64,000 bases of DNA from Carnegiea gigantea (GCA_029747015.1 JAKOGI010001966.1:51001-115000); one strand, 5' to 3'. Numbered from the stretch's first letter, positions 1 to 12,350 are shown. Program-made: numbers and translations. Notes: generated by a model from the letters alone, not told the origin.

Positions 1-369
1 AGGGAACATGACCTGGGATACGGCTTCCTCCTGACTAGTGTGTTTGAGCACTTTGGGGTGACTCTGCAGAAGAAGCTGGGTGCTCAGTTCATTGATGAGA
101 TTGGAAGTAACACCCTTATGGGGTGTGGATACACTTTGGTTGAAGGGTCTGCCTCAGAACAGGGGACCAGAACACCCCGTCCTCCTGTTTCTGACAGTTC
201 CTTAGTCAAGCTTGAGGCTGCTTTGGAAGAAAACTCTCGACTCAGTGCTGAGCTTACTGCTGTAAAGGCTGCCCTGGATGAGGAAAAGGCTCTCAATGTA
301 AAACGCCATGAAGATATCCTCGCCCTTCTCTCTTCCCTCTCAGCAAAATTTTCCCCTCCTGCTCTCTGA
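1..369 (+). CDS. 3' end of an extra (env-like) ORF of a Copia element, partial
   Basis: The frame is open from the window edge to a stop at 367-369, so this is the C-terminal end of a longer protein whose start lies upstream. The last third is a run of heptad-like Leu/Ala/Glu/Lys residues (from LEAALEENSRL to DILALLSSLSA) that should form a coiled coil. It ends about 470 bases before the polypurine tract and 3' LTR of a Copia element on the same strand, where Sirevirus-type Copia elements carry an extra ORF downstream of pol, often with a coiled coil. That position and the coiled coil are the basis for the call; no catalytic motif is visible. It could instead be a captured host fragment. Confidence 0.45.
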   Translation, partial: REHDLGYGFLLTSVFEHFGVTLQKKLGAQFIDEIGSNTLMGCGYTLVEGSASEQGTRTPRPPVSDSSLVKLEAALEENSRLSAELTAVKAALDEEKALNVKRHEDILALLSSLSAKFSPPAL

Positions 370-839
370 TCACCCCCCATCTGTTGTTCTCATAGCCTGT
401 TCTCACTTCTCTTGGTTATCCTCTCTTGCTAGTTTGTACTTTCTGTTGCACTCGTTTGGTGAATGACAGGTTATCTTGTTTTTTGATTGGCTTTGCCTTG
501 CTTGCTTTCTGTTGTGAATTGCTTGTGTGTGACTAGGATGGCCAATCTCATTACCGTACCAACACACTTGAGTGTATCGCCTGTTGACTTTCCTCCATTA
601 CCCAAGTGGTGGTGATAGCAAACACCCTATGTTTGACTGTTCGCACCTACTTTTTAATGATGCCAAAAGGGGGAAGATAGGATGACCAATATATTGTTTT
701 AGTTTTGCCATGGATGAGTTAGATTTCTTGCACTTTTTCGATACACTGCTTCATGTGAATTGTCGGTCCTATAAATAATTGGCACTAATCACTTCAATTG
801 TCCTTGAAAGTTAATATGGTCACTTGGTTTGTCATCATC
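370..839 (+). other. 3' untranslated region of the Copia element
   Basis: No coding potential is seen between the stop codon and the polypurine tract. The stretch is T-rich, as is usual for this part of a Copia element. Confidence 0.5.
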
Positions 840-850
840 AAAAAGGGGGA
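840..850 (+). other. Polypurine tract of the Copia element
   Basis: AAAAAGGGGGA lies three bases upstream of an LTR starting TGTTAG. A polypurine tract primes plus-strand DNA synthesis and must abut the 3' LTR, which fixes this as the 3' LTR of a plus-strand element. Confidence 0.75.
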
Positions 851-853
851 ATT

Positions 854-2274
854 TGTTAGAATGCATAAGGTTTTGATAATAACAAATCCAAGTGTTGTAG
901 TTGTTGTTGTTGTTCCAAACAGGCTTTACCAACAGGGTCTTACTGCTGTTTTTCAATATATTAAAACTGCTTGACTAATGGTTTATCAAGAACAGGTACT
1001 CAAGTCAGCGATGTAAGAACAACCATGAGAAACAGGCTCTGTAAGGTGTTTAAAATATGTCCTGTGAAGTGTTTGAAGCATAGGATATAAGTGCAGCCGT
1101 GAGGAACAGGTTCTGTGAAGTGTTTGCAGCAGATTCGTCTCTCTACAAGATGACTAGTGGTTACAACAAGATGTCTTGATTTAATTTGGTTTTATATTTT
1201 TAGACTCTTGTTAATATGCCAATCAGAAACTCTTAACTTACCACTTACTTGAAACGGTTTTGTTTTCTTTTGGTAAATATTTCGGATCACCCTTCAGAAC
1301 AATCCTGGAAACAGGGTGATCAGGGTGTTTCCAGAATAAGCTGCGAAAAACTGTTTTGCACGATTTTTATCTTTTGAATTTTGAGCAGCTTCTTCAAGGA
1401 TTTGCAAGAAAGATTTTTTATGGAGTATCTTACCCCTTATCCTAAAAACGGTTATTAAAATCTAAGGGGATTTGCAAAATCTTTTTTGAATAAAAAGAAT
1501 ATCTAATTTTTGGCAAGTGGATAAGGTTGTTGAGAAAAACATGGGCTAGTTGCTGAGAATCACCGCCTTATGCATACGGTTTAGGAAGTGTTTCTAGCTC
1601 ATGTTTCCTCATCCCTTGTAGCTAAAGAATTCTATATTCTTTAGGGATTTTAGTTTCCAAAAATTTGAGAAATTGTTTTTCCAAGCACTATATAAAGTCG
1701 CTTCTCAGAATGATAGAAGCATCGGTTTTCAAAAAGAAAAATTCAGTGTTCATGAGCTTAAAAGTTTGAAAAGAAAACCGTGTCTAGTGAGTGAGTTATT
1801 TGAGCTTTCAAAGTTGGCATACTAGGATTTCATTGTACTCTATATTAGCTTAGTTGAGAAGCATTGTAATAGGGTGTTTTTCTTTATACTCTTCTTTCAC
1901 AAAAGTGAGTTGAGTGTGTGTCCAAATCAAGGGGATTTTGGACATGGGGTAACCTATCTTAGGGAAGACGGTTACGTGGGTTGCAATTTGTAACAAGGTG
2001 TGTTACTATTGTAACGTGATTAGCCTGTTTAGTGAAGTGTTTAAATCCTACAGGAGGTAGGTCGTGGTTTTTAACCTCAGTTGTGCTAGAGGTGTTTTCC
2101 ACGCAAAAATCCTGTGTCCATTATTTCTGCATTCAATTTTGTTGGATTTTCGCTTCTGCTTATCTCAGAAACAACCTGTGCGAACAGGGCCTAAGATTGT
2201 TTGCCAGCAACTTGCGAAAATCGGACACCACAATTCACCCCCCCTCTTGTGGTTGTGTACTCTCTAAATCAACA
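854..2274 (+). repeat. 3' LTR of a Copia element (1,421 bp)
   Basis: The LTR runs from TGTTAGAATG to AAATCAACA, so its ends are TGTT/AACA. The left edge is set by the polypurine tract at 840-850. The right edge is set by the neighbour: the base after 2274 is inside an intact run of chromodomain codons of another retrotransposon on the opposite strand. The C-rich run at 2236-2244 followed by TCTTGTGGTTGTG resembles Copia LTR 3' ends known from plants. The 5' LTR must lie upstream of the window. The expected right target-site copy is 2275-2279 (ACTTT). Confidence 0.75.
1689..1697 (+). promoter_or_regulatory. TATA box of the Copia LTR
   Basis: TATATAAAG lies in the middle of the LTR on the transcribed strand, a suitable place for the U3 promoter that drives the element's RNA. 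Confidence 0.5.
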
Positions 2275-3728
2275 ACTTTGACTAGAGGTATCTGCTTGTT
2301 GCACAACTGTTTAATCCTGCGATCTAGTATTTGGACTGGTTGCTCTTCATATATTAAATCCGCAGTGATTTCAATATGTTCAAATATAATGGTGTGGCTT
2401 GGATCTGGGGTATATTTTCGAAGTGAGAGATGTGAAATATGTTATGCACGTGTTCTAGTTCTACCGACAGATCCAGACGATAAGCTACAGGATTCAATTT
2501 TTCAATGATTTCATATGGTCCAATATATCTTGGACTCAATTTGCCTTAAACCTCAAACCTCTTGACACCCTTAATTGGACGATACTTTTAGAAAAACATT
2601 ATTGCCTTCTTGAAACTCCAAATGCCTCCTTCTCTTATCCACATAACTCTTTTGTTGACTCTGGATAACCTTAATATGCTCTCAAATCCTTCTTATTGTT
2701 TCCATAGTTTCCTGGATCATCTTAGGGCCTACAATCAATGCCTCATCTAAATCACTCGAGTATAGTGGGGTTCTACATTTTCTCCTATATAGGGCTTCAA
2801 ATGGGGCCATTCTGATGGTGGACTGATAGCTATTGTTATAAGAAAACTCCACCAAAGGTAAATCATCTTCCCATTTCCCTTGGAACTCCAATACATAAGC
2901 TCTTAACATGTTCTCTTCAATTTGATTCACTCTTTCAGTTTGCCCATCTGTCTCAGGGTAATAAGAGCTGCTGAAGTTCAATTTAGTCCCAAAGGTCTTT
3001 TGAAGTGCTTGTCAAAAATGGGCTTGCAATCTTTAATCTCCATCTGATACTATATCTAAGGGGATTTCATGCAGTCGGACTATCTCTTTAACATACAACT
3101 GGGCTAGCTTTTGAACTCCCCTGGTTTCTTTGATTGGTAGAATATGGGCCGACTTGGTAAGCCGATCGACTACAATCCAGATAGCATTCTCCTTCGAGGC
3201 AGAAAAGGATAAACCTATAACAAAGTCCATTGAGATCGAGTCCTATTTCCAGGTGGGAATTTCAAGGTGTCGCAATTCACCCACGTGATGCTGATACTCT
3301 GCTTTAACTTTCTGACAGGTCAGACACTTGTCTACATATTCTGCAACCTCCTTTTTCATGTTATTCCACCCGAAGTATTGCCTTAAATCTCTATACATCT
3401 CGGTGCCTCCTGGATGCACCGAGTAGCAAGTATTGTGAGCCTCCTCTAGGATCTGTTTCCTTAATTCCTCATTTTGGGGCACACATAGGCGATTCTGAAA
3501 TCGCAGGGTCCCATCCTCATGCACTACAAACCCGAAAGACTTTTCTTTCTCTAAATTTTGCTTTATTCTTTGGAGTTTAAGATCACTTTCTTGGTTCACT
3601 CGAATTTCCTCCACTATGGAAGGATGTAAGGTAAGTGCTAATAATTGAACATGTGCTTGCCCATGGGACACTAGTTGAATTCCTAAGTTCTCAAGTTCTT
3701 TCAAGAGACTTAACTGAGTAATCACCAC
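2275..3728 (-). pseudogene. Integrase and N-terminal part of the chromodomain of the Tekay-type element
   Basis: Starting near 3728 there is the HHCC zinc-binding region (HPGGTEMYRDL followed by CLTCQKVKAEYQ, about 3300-3440). Next comes the catalytic core: a block starting MDFVIG at 3230 with VDRLTKSAHILPIK, SDGD near 3033-3045, and TDGQTERVNQ near 2920-2950 carrying the glutamate region. The C-terminal GPY/F segment RYIGPYEIIEKLNPVAYRL is at about 2470-2535. Codons reading EEQPVQILDRR and NKQIPLVKV (2275-2335) are a chromodomain, the histone-mark reader that guides these elements to heterochromatin. Frameshifts and stops separate the blocks, and the chromodomain stops abruptly at the Copia LTR. 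Confidence 0.85.
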
Positions 3729-3759
3729 AACATTTAAGCTATGTTGCGCTTTCCTACTC

Positions 3760-5060
3760 AGGGCATCTGCTACAGCATTTGTTTTTCCTTGATGATATTA
3801 AATTTGTAAATCATAATCCTTAAGCAGTTCAAGCCAACACTATTGCCTTAAGTTGAGCTCCTTTCAGGTGAAGATATACTTCAAACTTTGATGGTCACTA
3901 TAAATCTTGCATGGTACTCTATATGAGTAATGTCTTCAAATTTTCAGCACAAAGACCACGGCTGCTAACTCCAAGTCATAGGTAGGATAGTTTTTCTCAT
4001 AGGGCTTGAGCTGTCAAGAGGCATAAGCTACTACCTTATCTTCCTGCATCAGCACATACCCCAATCTGTTCTTTGAAGCATCACTATAAATGGTATACTC
4101 CTTACCTTCCATTGGTAACGTTAGGATTGGGGCGGTAGTTAATTGCTACCTTAACTCTTGAAAAGCTTTATCACATTTTTCAGTCCACTCAAACTTATTC
4201 GCCTTCGGCAGATTGGTCATGGGTGAAGCTATTTTGAAAAATCCTTGACGAACCTTTGATAATACCCTGCTACACCCAGAAAGCTTCGAATCTCAATGAT
4301 GTTAGTATGCCTTGGCCACTCTGTGATTGCCTTCACCTTCTGGGGGTCAACTTTGATTCCTTCTTTTATAACCACATGTCCCAAGAACACCACTTCTTCT
4401 AACCAAAACTTACACTTCTTTAATTTTCCATAAAGTTGATGCTCCCTCAGTGTTTATAACATCATCCTCAATTGATCAGCATGTTCATCTCTATCCTTAG
4501 AATAGATAAGAATGTCATCTATGAATACCACCACAAATTTGTCTAGGTTGGGTCTGAAGACTCTATTAATAAGATCCATGAAGGCTACAGGAGCATTTGT
4601 GAGACTAAACGGCATCACTATGAACTCATAGTGACCATACCTAGTTCTAAACGCAGTTCTGGGGATGTCTTTATGTTTAATCCTAAGTTAGTGGTACCCT
4701 GACCTCAAATCAATCTTAGAGAAGACTCCCGCTCCTTGCAATTGATCAAACAAGTTATCGATTTGCGGCAAAGGATATTTATTTTTTATGGTGATCTTGT
4801 TTAACTCCCTGTAGTCAATACACAGCCTTAAGGTTCCATCCTTTTTCTTTACAAACAATACTGGAGCACCCTATGGTGACACACTTGGCCTAATAAAGCC
4901 CTTCTATAACAGCTCATCTAATTGAAGCTTCAGTTCCTTAAGCTCATTTTGGACCATACGATATGGGGCTTTGGAAATAGATGGGACGTCAGGGATTAAT
5001 TTAATTCCAAAATTAATTTCCCTCTACGAGGGTAATCCTGGTAACTCTTCAGGGAAAACA
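3760..5060 (-). pseudogene. Reverse transcriptase and RNase H of the Tekay-type element
   Basis: Reverse transcriptase motifs are readable in several frames. The catalytic box [19 protein letters not shown] has its FIDD codons at 4514-4525, so the two catalytic aspartates survive. Upstream on the minus strand (about 4700-4900) lies the conserved region around [21 protein letters not shown]. RNase H follows at about 3830-4120 (YSDASKN, then LELAAVVF, then YSDHQSLKYIFT). Many in-frame stops, often TAG or TAA where Gln or Trp is expected, show that it is no longer translated. The protein would have copied element RNA to DNA inside virus-like particles. Confidence 0.8.
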
Positions 5061-5162
5061 TCCTTAAATTCAAAGATTACAAGAATATTTCCAGCTTCTT
5101 CTTCTTTTGCTTAGGTGTCAATAGTATAACACCAATATCCCATGCACCCTTGACATAATAGC

Positions 5163-5618
5163 TTACTTGCTTTTACAGCAAAAATCAAGGGATATGATTT
5201 TTCCTCTCTCTGCCCATAGAAGAATACTTCTCTCTTTTTCATCTTTCAAAATAACCTTAAGATCCTCACAGTCAATCTTAGCTCCATAGGTGTGCAACCA
5301 ATTCATTCCCAAAATGATATCAAAATCAGACAAGTTAAATTGAATTAAATCCATAGGGAAGGTGGTTCCACTAATAGTAATAGGAACAAGTTTATAGGAG
5401 ATAGAGCATTCAATCACACAATCATTGGGTTGCTTGATGCTATAATTGGTTTTCGGCCTCCTATCTACCAGGTTCAATTGCATGGCAAATCGAGTGGATA
5501 TAAATGAATGAGTAGTACCCGAGTCAAATAATATACAAAATTGCTTTGAATTTAAGAAGAGAGTTCTAGTAACTACCGTACCAGAGGTGGCAGCTTCCTT
5601 CTTCCTCATTACATACAC
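5163..5618 (-). pseudogene. Aspartic protease of the Tekay-type element
   Basis: An open stretch of 151 codons carries the retropepsin active site LFDSGTTHSFIS near 5510-5550 and the second conserved element DFDIILGMNWL near 5295-5325. In chromoviruses this protease cuts the Gag-Pol polyprotein. It lies between the gag zinc knuckles and the reverse transcriptase, as expected. It is open here only because the disabling mutations fall on either side. Confidence 0.85.
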
Positions 5619-5629
5619 CTGTCCTACTG

Positions 5630-6679
5630 CTGCAGGCCTTAGTGGTAGGGCCCCTTAGTGAGGTGGGGTCAAGGATTTTGCTACACCTTTGTCTACAGCC
5701 TTCATCCTTCAGGGCATATAGCAATCAGGTGTTCAGGGCTTCCATACCACATGCACTTATTAGTTCCTACTCGGCATTCAGGGATGGTGTGATTTATTCT
5801 ACCACATTTCGTACAGGGCGCTGTTGAGCCTGCAGGCTCTTAGGGGGAGCAGGAGTAGGCTTCTTTTGGTTCATACTCTCACTCAAAGTTTCTCACTCAA
5901 ACCCCTTTCTCTTTTGATTGATTGGATTCAGTGCTCTTAACTCTGTCTTTACTCATTCCACTTCAGCCGCTCACTCATATAGTTCTTGGTAAGTCAAAGT
6001 TATTTGCCCAGCTAACTAATTCCGAATATAGAAGGCCAAACCCTCTTCAAATCTTCTCATCTTCAACCTTTCGGATGATACAAACTCAGGAGCAAACCTA
6101 GATAATTCTGTGAACTTACTGGCGCACTGCATCACAGTCATGGTGCCACTCATCTTCAGCTCCATAAACTCTTTCTCCTTTTGCCTTTGAATCACAACTG
6201 GGCAGAATTTTGCCTCAACTCACTCAGGAATTTATTCCAGGTGAATTCAGGCCCCAAGAGCTTATCCTTAACAATATTCCACCAAATGTTAGCTTCACCG
6301 GTCAAATAATACGTCCCAATGTTTACTTTCTTTTCTTCTGGCACTTCTACCACTGTAAAGATTTTCTCCATTCGTCCAATACTACTGGATCATAAGTTCC
6401 ATCATAAACTTTAGGGTTATATCATGCTACCCTATCTGCTAATTTATCCTCTTTAGGAGGGGTTTCAGTAGGTACTTGGGGAATCCGCTTCATCAATTCA
6501 ACTACTAAGGCTGACCAGTAGTTCGGGTCCCCATTGTTGTTAGCCAACTCAGAAGGAATCGGTGACATTTGGCCAAAATTTGGTGGCACATGATGGGAGG
6601 CTTGGTCACCTGATCCCTGGCCATGATCCAAGATTTCCTCTATATGAATCTCTACATTGTTATGCACTTATTCGGACAT
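5630..6679 (-). pseudogene. Gag of the Tekay-type element
   Basis: The likely start is the ATG at 6679, giving MSE and then a stop where family members have Gln (MSEQ-type start); the frame then opens to about 6422. Further down are KVYDGTYDPV-like codons typical of the capsid region and, at about 5700-5835, two zinc knuckles: CTKCGRINHTIPEC and CMWYGSPEHLIAIC. The second has Tyr in place of its second Cys. Gag packages the RNA into particles. Several frameshifts separate the parts. Confidence 0.75.
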
Positions 6680-8029
6680 TCTGATCATACATTAAATGAA
6701 ATAATTCAATCACTAGAATACCCAAACATGTAATATAAGCATGCCCAACAAATACATTTAATATAACTCAAAGATTATTGAAAACAAACCCAAAGTTTCA
6801 TTATATCATTTCATAACTGCTTCTTTACATACATAAATGCCTGTTTATACACATTATCAACAAAACATACTATATCTAACTGACTAGGCAAAGTTAGTTT
6901 TAACTTATACCTTAACCCCAAACACTAACTAGCCCCCAAGACACTAGGTCCGCCACATTACTAAAAAGAGATATGAACCATGTCATTACGATCGGACATG
7001 ATTGAACTAAATATATACAATGTCATATCCTACATAAAATACATCCATCCAAACCGACCATGCTATAAACAAATAGAGCTTAAAAGAAAACTACTAACAC
7101 CAACCCCTAGAACCACCTAACAATCCCTAGATGGATTGTAATCCGGGTCGGACGTATCATCAGGCTCTTCACCTGAATCAAAGCTGCTAGTTGATGCCTC
7201 TGACTCGGTATCACCAACCTCTTGCTCAACCTGTTGCTCTACCATCATCTCGTCAATCTTTTGATCCCACTACTGCTCTATGCCTTATCAATATCTTAAT
7301 CCTCCTCAGGATCATCCTCCTCCTGATAGCCCTCGTCCTCAGAACTAATCACCACTATCTCTGGTGTATCAGGGAGGTCTATCACCACATGAGCCTCCCC
7401 AGGACTGTCAGGCATCAGTGAGATACTTGGTGCGGGTGAGGAGGGTGGTCCTTGTGCTGGTGCTAGGGTTGCAGGCTGGGGATGTGCCTGATGTAACGGG
7501 AAGACATGCTATGGAGTCTCCATGGTAATCCCCCTCTACTCACACTCCTCCTTCAATAAAAACTTTGCAGTGATAGTAGTCCCATCACCCTGGGCCTAAA
7601 ACCTAGGCCTGTCCTAACTTAAGCTCCCTGTTACCATATAGTGATGATAACGGAGCCTAAACTCCATCCACGGATGAACTGCGGGGAAGGACTAGAGCAG
7701 TATATGTGCACAGACCCTAATACTGTGAAACTCAGAAAAAAGGTCTTGTGCATGAGCCTCTATACTAGCATGCAGCAGCATGATGTGAGCAGCCATAGAT
7801 GCACCCGGTATCAAGTTAACACACAAGGGTCCATCTAACAAAGAAAAGACACATAAAAGAGGCGTACATAACCATAATTAAGGAACATACAAATGTAAGC
7901 AACTTGCATTTCTACTATCGTTACTACACTTCTAATATCACTCTAGTAGTATACAATGGCCCTTATTATCAACCATTCTCATCCTCTTATTTCCAAACTC
8001 CGCATTCCGCAAAGAAAATCTCAAACGTT
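6680..8029 (-). other. 5' untranslated leader of the Tekay-type element
   Basis: This stretch lies between the primer binding site and the gag start. No homology to coding sequence is seen; open stretches on either strand are short and have no recognisable motif. Confidence 0.5.
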
Positions 8030-8041
8030 GCTCTAATACCA
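8030..8041 (-). other. Primer binding site of the Tekay-type element
   Basis: On the minus strand it reads TGGTATTAGAGC, one base off the TGGTATCAGAGC complement of initiator tRNA-Met used by many plant LTR elements. It lies four bases inside the LTR, fixing that LTR as the 5' one. Confidence 0.8.
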
Positions 8042-8045
8042 AATC

Positions 8046-10529
8046 TATAACGCCCCAAATATAAGTAAATCACTGTTTGCATTTCTTTCATTAGTTTCCC
8101 CAATTAGAAATGATAACCCAAATGATTAGGCGTTACCGCCGTCCAACAAGAACAAGGCTTTGCTTATACATGATAAACTTATCCATAATAATTAATGTTT
8201 ATCATCAAAGGCATTCACACCATCACAACCCATCAGATCATTTAGAGAAATATAGAAATTGTTCTAACATCAAAACCATTTAATCATCTCAAGGATTACA
8301 CCAAAATATAGAATTCTGATAAAATGTACAGTCTCAACACCAAAATATATCACAATACGGTGTTATAACATCTCAACGATAATATACCACTATTCATATA
8401 GACTTTCTGACTCACTCATCATCTTCAGCCATCCTACCCGCCTGATGGTAATTCACTAAACACTTTCCTAAAACAAAACATAAAAACATTTTGAACTTGA
8501 GCCGAAGCTCAGTACATGCATTCCTGTATTGTTAAACATTCATGGGAAAAAAAAAAAATTAGTTGGGCCCGTATTGCAATTCATTTTTTAATTAAACACA
8601 AGGAATAAGATAAATATGAAACTGCGTTGTCAACTATTATCTGATAGTGAACCCCTGGTAACAGTTACGATCTGAAGATAGATGTACACCTGCCAAGCCG
8701 ATCGAGACCTGGCCTAAGGCCGCGCGGGTAACTGAAGGGCTATGTCGTATGAATGATAACTGATGAGTTCAATAATTATGTGATAAATCACTGATTAAAC
8801 TGATTCATTGATGTACTTGCCCATACATTATAATTTTGATAAATATGTGCTGATTTCCAAAGATGCAGTCAATGAATGTACCTAAAATTTTTAAATGTAA
8901 GCTCACTGAAAAATATTTGTGAGGAATGATAGATTAGGCCCTGATTCTGTACAAAATTATCGTTGTAGGAACATACGGTTAGCAAAAATATTTATTCCAT
9001 AGCTAATAGTAAAAGAAAAGTAAAAGCATAGCAGAGGCTTAGAAAGAATGACTCACAACTTAGTCATCTGACTTCTAATTGAGACTCAAAACTCCAATAT
9101 AAAATCTTAGGAAATCCCAAAAATCTTTTATTTGGAACACCAAGCTTGATTCCCATAATAGAATTCACAAAATGAAGCTAAAACACAAGCATGTTAGTTT
9201 TGGTCCAATTTGCGCAGTTATGGTAAAATGACCGTAACTTTTTCCACATACCTCAGATCAAGGCGATTCAAAAGGCATTTGAAAGCTACACACTAAACTA
9301 TCTACCTGCCAAAAATCATAATTTTCCAATGGGCTGATCATTACCAGTTGAATCGTACACTCTGTCCTATTTTCCTGAAATTTCTAGCCCTCACTGTTTT
9401 GGCTTTTTTCTCTCTTTTTTAACACAAATTCTCAACTTAAACCATTCCTTAAAAGCATGTAAACAAGATTTGGTCCATCCCAACATCATACAAAATCACC
9501 ACACTCAAATTCACTTCATAATCATATCCAATAAGGATAATTTTCTACACATAAACCAAGCTTAAAGCTAGTTCAATCCAAACCATACTTTACTTGCCAA
9601 AACCCTAGTTTATGGCCAACTTAGACTCACTCCAACTCATTTGAAATCACAAAAAACATCATCAAAAACACCAATAAGTTAGAAGATGATCAAATCAAAG
9701 ATAAAACAATCAAAATCCAACACTTTAACATCAAGCTTGCATGATTGAGAATTAACCCTAGCCCTAGCATGATCCAACCTCAACTATACCATGATCAACA
9801 TCAAAATAACTATTATTTCTTATCAAAACATCACGGTTAGAGATCATAAACATCAAAACAAGAATCAAAACTAAAATAAAAAGCAAAACCAACATGATCA
9901 AGTTTCAAGATTACTCACTTTGATTGAAGATAAGTAGAGATGGAGGTGTTGTTTAGTGGTTTTGATGATGGAGGATGGTAGCTTGAGGCACTAGGATGTT
10001 GGGGGAGGGGGGTTCGGAAACCACCAAGGCTGGCCGAAAACAACCCAGGAGCTGCTGCTATGTTGGCTGCCGTGAGGAGAGAGAAAATGTGTATATTGAG
10101 TTGTGTTTTTTTGACTAATCAACTATCTTGGCTGAGTTTTTAACTAGAGAATGACTATTTGGCTAGCCATGGTTAAGCTTAATCGTAGTAATTAGTTATG
10201 TTAAGAAGCAAACACGATGGGCTTTAAATTGGGCCCAAAAAAATTGGATTCGGAAATAAAACGCTTTGTAACGATAACGTTTTTACAAAACTCAAAATTA
10301 AATCTTTGAAATATTATGGAAAACAAAATAAATTACTTAGATTAAACTTGCTAGGGCCAACTATCAATTCTTCCAAAGTTTTTGTTAATCAATTAAATAA
10401 ATAAATAAAAATCGAATTGTCAAGTGCCGGGGTGAATAATTGTGATTAATAAATATGAGAAAAAAATCATGAACATGAGGTTATTAAATAAATAAACATA
10501 TTTAAATAATTTAGGATTGGGCTCTTACA
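8046..10529 (-). repeat. 5' LTR of the Tekay-type element (about 2.48 kb)
   Basis: On the minus strand the LTR starts TGTAAGAGCCCAATCC at 10529 and ends GGGGCGTTATA at 8046 (the family norm would be GGCGTTACA, so one end base has changed). Its length is in the normal range for Tekay/Del elements. The partner 3' LTR is not in the window. A G/C-richer block at 8640-8760 stands out from the AT-rich remainder. Confidence 0.75.
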
Positions 10530-11165
10530 TCTTAAGTGAGGATTTGACCCCTAACTTGTGAGTAGAGATCATCGTTTAATCCCTTCAGAAATTGATGGGC
10601 TTTTTCTTCTTCATATATGGAAACAATTTTCTTTAAGACTCCTCATTCACAATAAACCTTCACATGATTGTTTAGCTCGTTCCATAAATTTGTCAACTTT
10701 GAGTAAAACTCTCCGACTTTAAGATTACCTTGCTTACAATATGCTATTGCGGTATTTAGTTGATGTATCTTTAGGGCATTAGCCACCGAGTATCTCTTTT
10801 TGAAGTCATTCCACATAGCATATGCGGCTTCTGAATATGCTACATTCATACGTATCTTCGGGTCGACGATATTGAGAAGCCCATAACATAACATGGAATT
10901 TGTCATGTCCTACGAATTGCCCTTAGAGAAATCGACATCATTTGTTTCTGTAGGATGTGTTATGATTTCTTTGATGAATACCAGCTTGTTCTTCACCTTT
11001 CGAGCTATTCATACAACTCTTTCCCATAATTGAAAATTTTTTCCAGCAAATATCATGACAATCAATACCTCGATCCCTTCAGAAGAATAGGGTCCAATCA
11101 CAAACTTCTTCTTTCCTCACACCCCAATCATGCTTGAGAAAAATTAGTTTGATAAATTTGAGTCA
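10530..11165 (-). pseudogene. Gag N-terminal half of a Copia element, interrupted by the Tekay insertion
   Basis: The longest open piece (10643-10906) reads AMWNDFKKRYSVANALKIHQL and FYSKLTNLWNELNNH, the UBN2-type Copia Gag core, followed by KAHQFLKGLNDDLYSQVRGQIL up to the Tekay LTR edge. Upstream codons (about 10910-11100) read FAGKNFQLWERVV and KNKLVFIKE, the Gag N-terminus. Two stops and a frameshift are present. The reading breaks off exactly at the Tekay LTR start, so the remainder of this Copia element should resume on the far side of the Tekay element, outside the window. Confidence 0.75.
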
Positions 11166-11167
11166 AG

Positions 11168-11179
11168 GCTCTGATACCA
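11168..11179 (-). other. Primer binding site of the second Copia element
   Basis: On the minus strand it reads TGGTATCAGAGC, a perfect match to the standard initiator tRNA-Met complement, directly after an LTR ending TTTAACA. Confidence 0.8.
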
Positions 11180-11377
11180 TGTTAAATTTTTATAGCAATT
11201 GGGCCTAAAACAAAGAGTTATGTATATAACCTCAAACAAGGTTCCAATCAAAAACCAATTGGTAATGGGTAGACTAACTCACAAGCTTATACATACGCTC
11301 AAATCCTTTAATTTTATCAATAAGGACAAATCGCACTTTCACATTGTAGCAAACCCCTTACATGTGGGTTGTTAACA
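11180..11377 (-). repeat. Probable short 5' LTR of the second Copia element (198 bp)
   Basis: The inner edge is fixed by the primer site. The outer edge is chosen because the minus strand there reads TGTTAACAACCC, which pairs with the LTR end TTTAACA to give TGTTAA/TTAACA ends. Short LTRs of this size are usual for the Ale/Retrofit branch. The outer edge is less certain: a second PBS-like string lies at about 11440. Confidence 0.5.
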
Positions 11378-11527
11378 AGGCCCAATATATGCACATAATT
11401 TTTAACCAGATGGGAAGAGTGGCAAATCAAGATCGAGCAATCTGCTTTGATATCATGTAATAAAACAAAAGTGATAAAGAAGAGTAATTTTAAGAGAATA
11501 TGTGAAATCTTGTTCTATCTCAAGACT

Positions 11528-12350
11528 GTTAAAATAAGCCGCAACTGATAGCCGTAGTTGTAGCATTTTACGGGTCGTCCACAGAGATGGGTTGAATTTA
11601 ATCACTACTATTAAACTACTAAACTAATCTAAAATGTTCTAACTAAAACTAATTTCTAATAAAACAAGTAGCCTCACAAAAACCCTAATCTAAATCATGT
11701 AATTAAAATAAAAACTATAAGAGAGAATAAAGAAATTACCTTGACTACTTAGCCTTACTAGATATAGAAAATTCAAATCTTAAACGAGGGACCACCTTGA
11801 GACTTCAATATCCACCTTTGACTCAAAAGAATAATAAAGATTGAAACTTTGAATGAACAAGAATTTTTTGGAGGACTAAAATTGAAACTAATAAACACAA
11901 ATTGAAAACTAAAAGTAGAAAACTTTGAATTAAAACTAGAATTAGAAGTTGCAATAGAAAAAAAGGGGCACGATTAACAAATATGCATTGGCAGCAGATT
12001 ACAGGGTTTAGATGGGCCATGGACGAGGTATCAGATGGTGAGAGTGATATTAGTTGGTATAACTGGATATTTTAGAGGTAGGGTGAGGTCCAAATTATAG
12101 TGAATGACCACAAATGAAACCTCATTTAGGCAACTGGTACTTGGTTAGAAGAGATAGATTGACTATGGAGGCATAAGAGCGATGCTAGTTAAGGGGGATA
12201 TGGTCTTGTGAGACAAAGAAGGGCAAGGAATACACATGGGGGGATGGGGAAGGGGAGGAAGGCTCATAGTGTGCATACTATTTGAGTAAGGAGATGGATG
12301 GTGAGGAGTGGTATTAGTAGAGGTGAATGACTGCTAGAGCATAAATGGCC
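11528..12350 (-). repeat. LTR-like fragment, same family type as the LTR at 36536-38094
   Basis: The segment beginning TGTTAAAATAAGCCGCAAC and passing through GGTCGTCCACAGAGATGG resembles the edge of the LTR at 36536 (TGTTGATATAATAGG, GCCGCAA, GGATCGTTCTCACGAAGATG). Both look like LTR 3' ends on the minus strand. The far edge is a guess; no partner LTR or internal domain is visible. Confidence 0.35.

Larger units (their letters stand above)
2275..10529 (-). mobile_element. Tekay/Del-type chromovirus (Ty3), 3' end displaced by a Copia insertion
   Basis: Reading down the minus strand there is a 5' LTR (10529-8046), a tRNA-Met-type primer site, gag with zinc knuckles, protease, reverse transcriptase, RNase H, integrase and the beginning of a chromodomain. 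This is the chromovirus order. Every module is recognisable but broken by stops and frameshifts, so the element is dead. Coding homology continues right up to base 2275, where the Copia LTR begins. The rest of the chromodomain and the 3' LTR are therefore expected beyond the Copia element's 5' LTR, outside this window. At the other end the element interrupts a Copia gag, with TAAGA (minus strand) as the expected target duplication. Confidence 0.85.
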
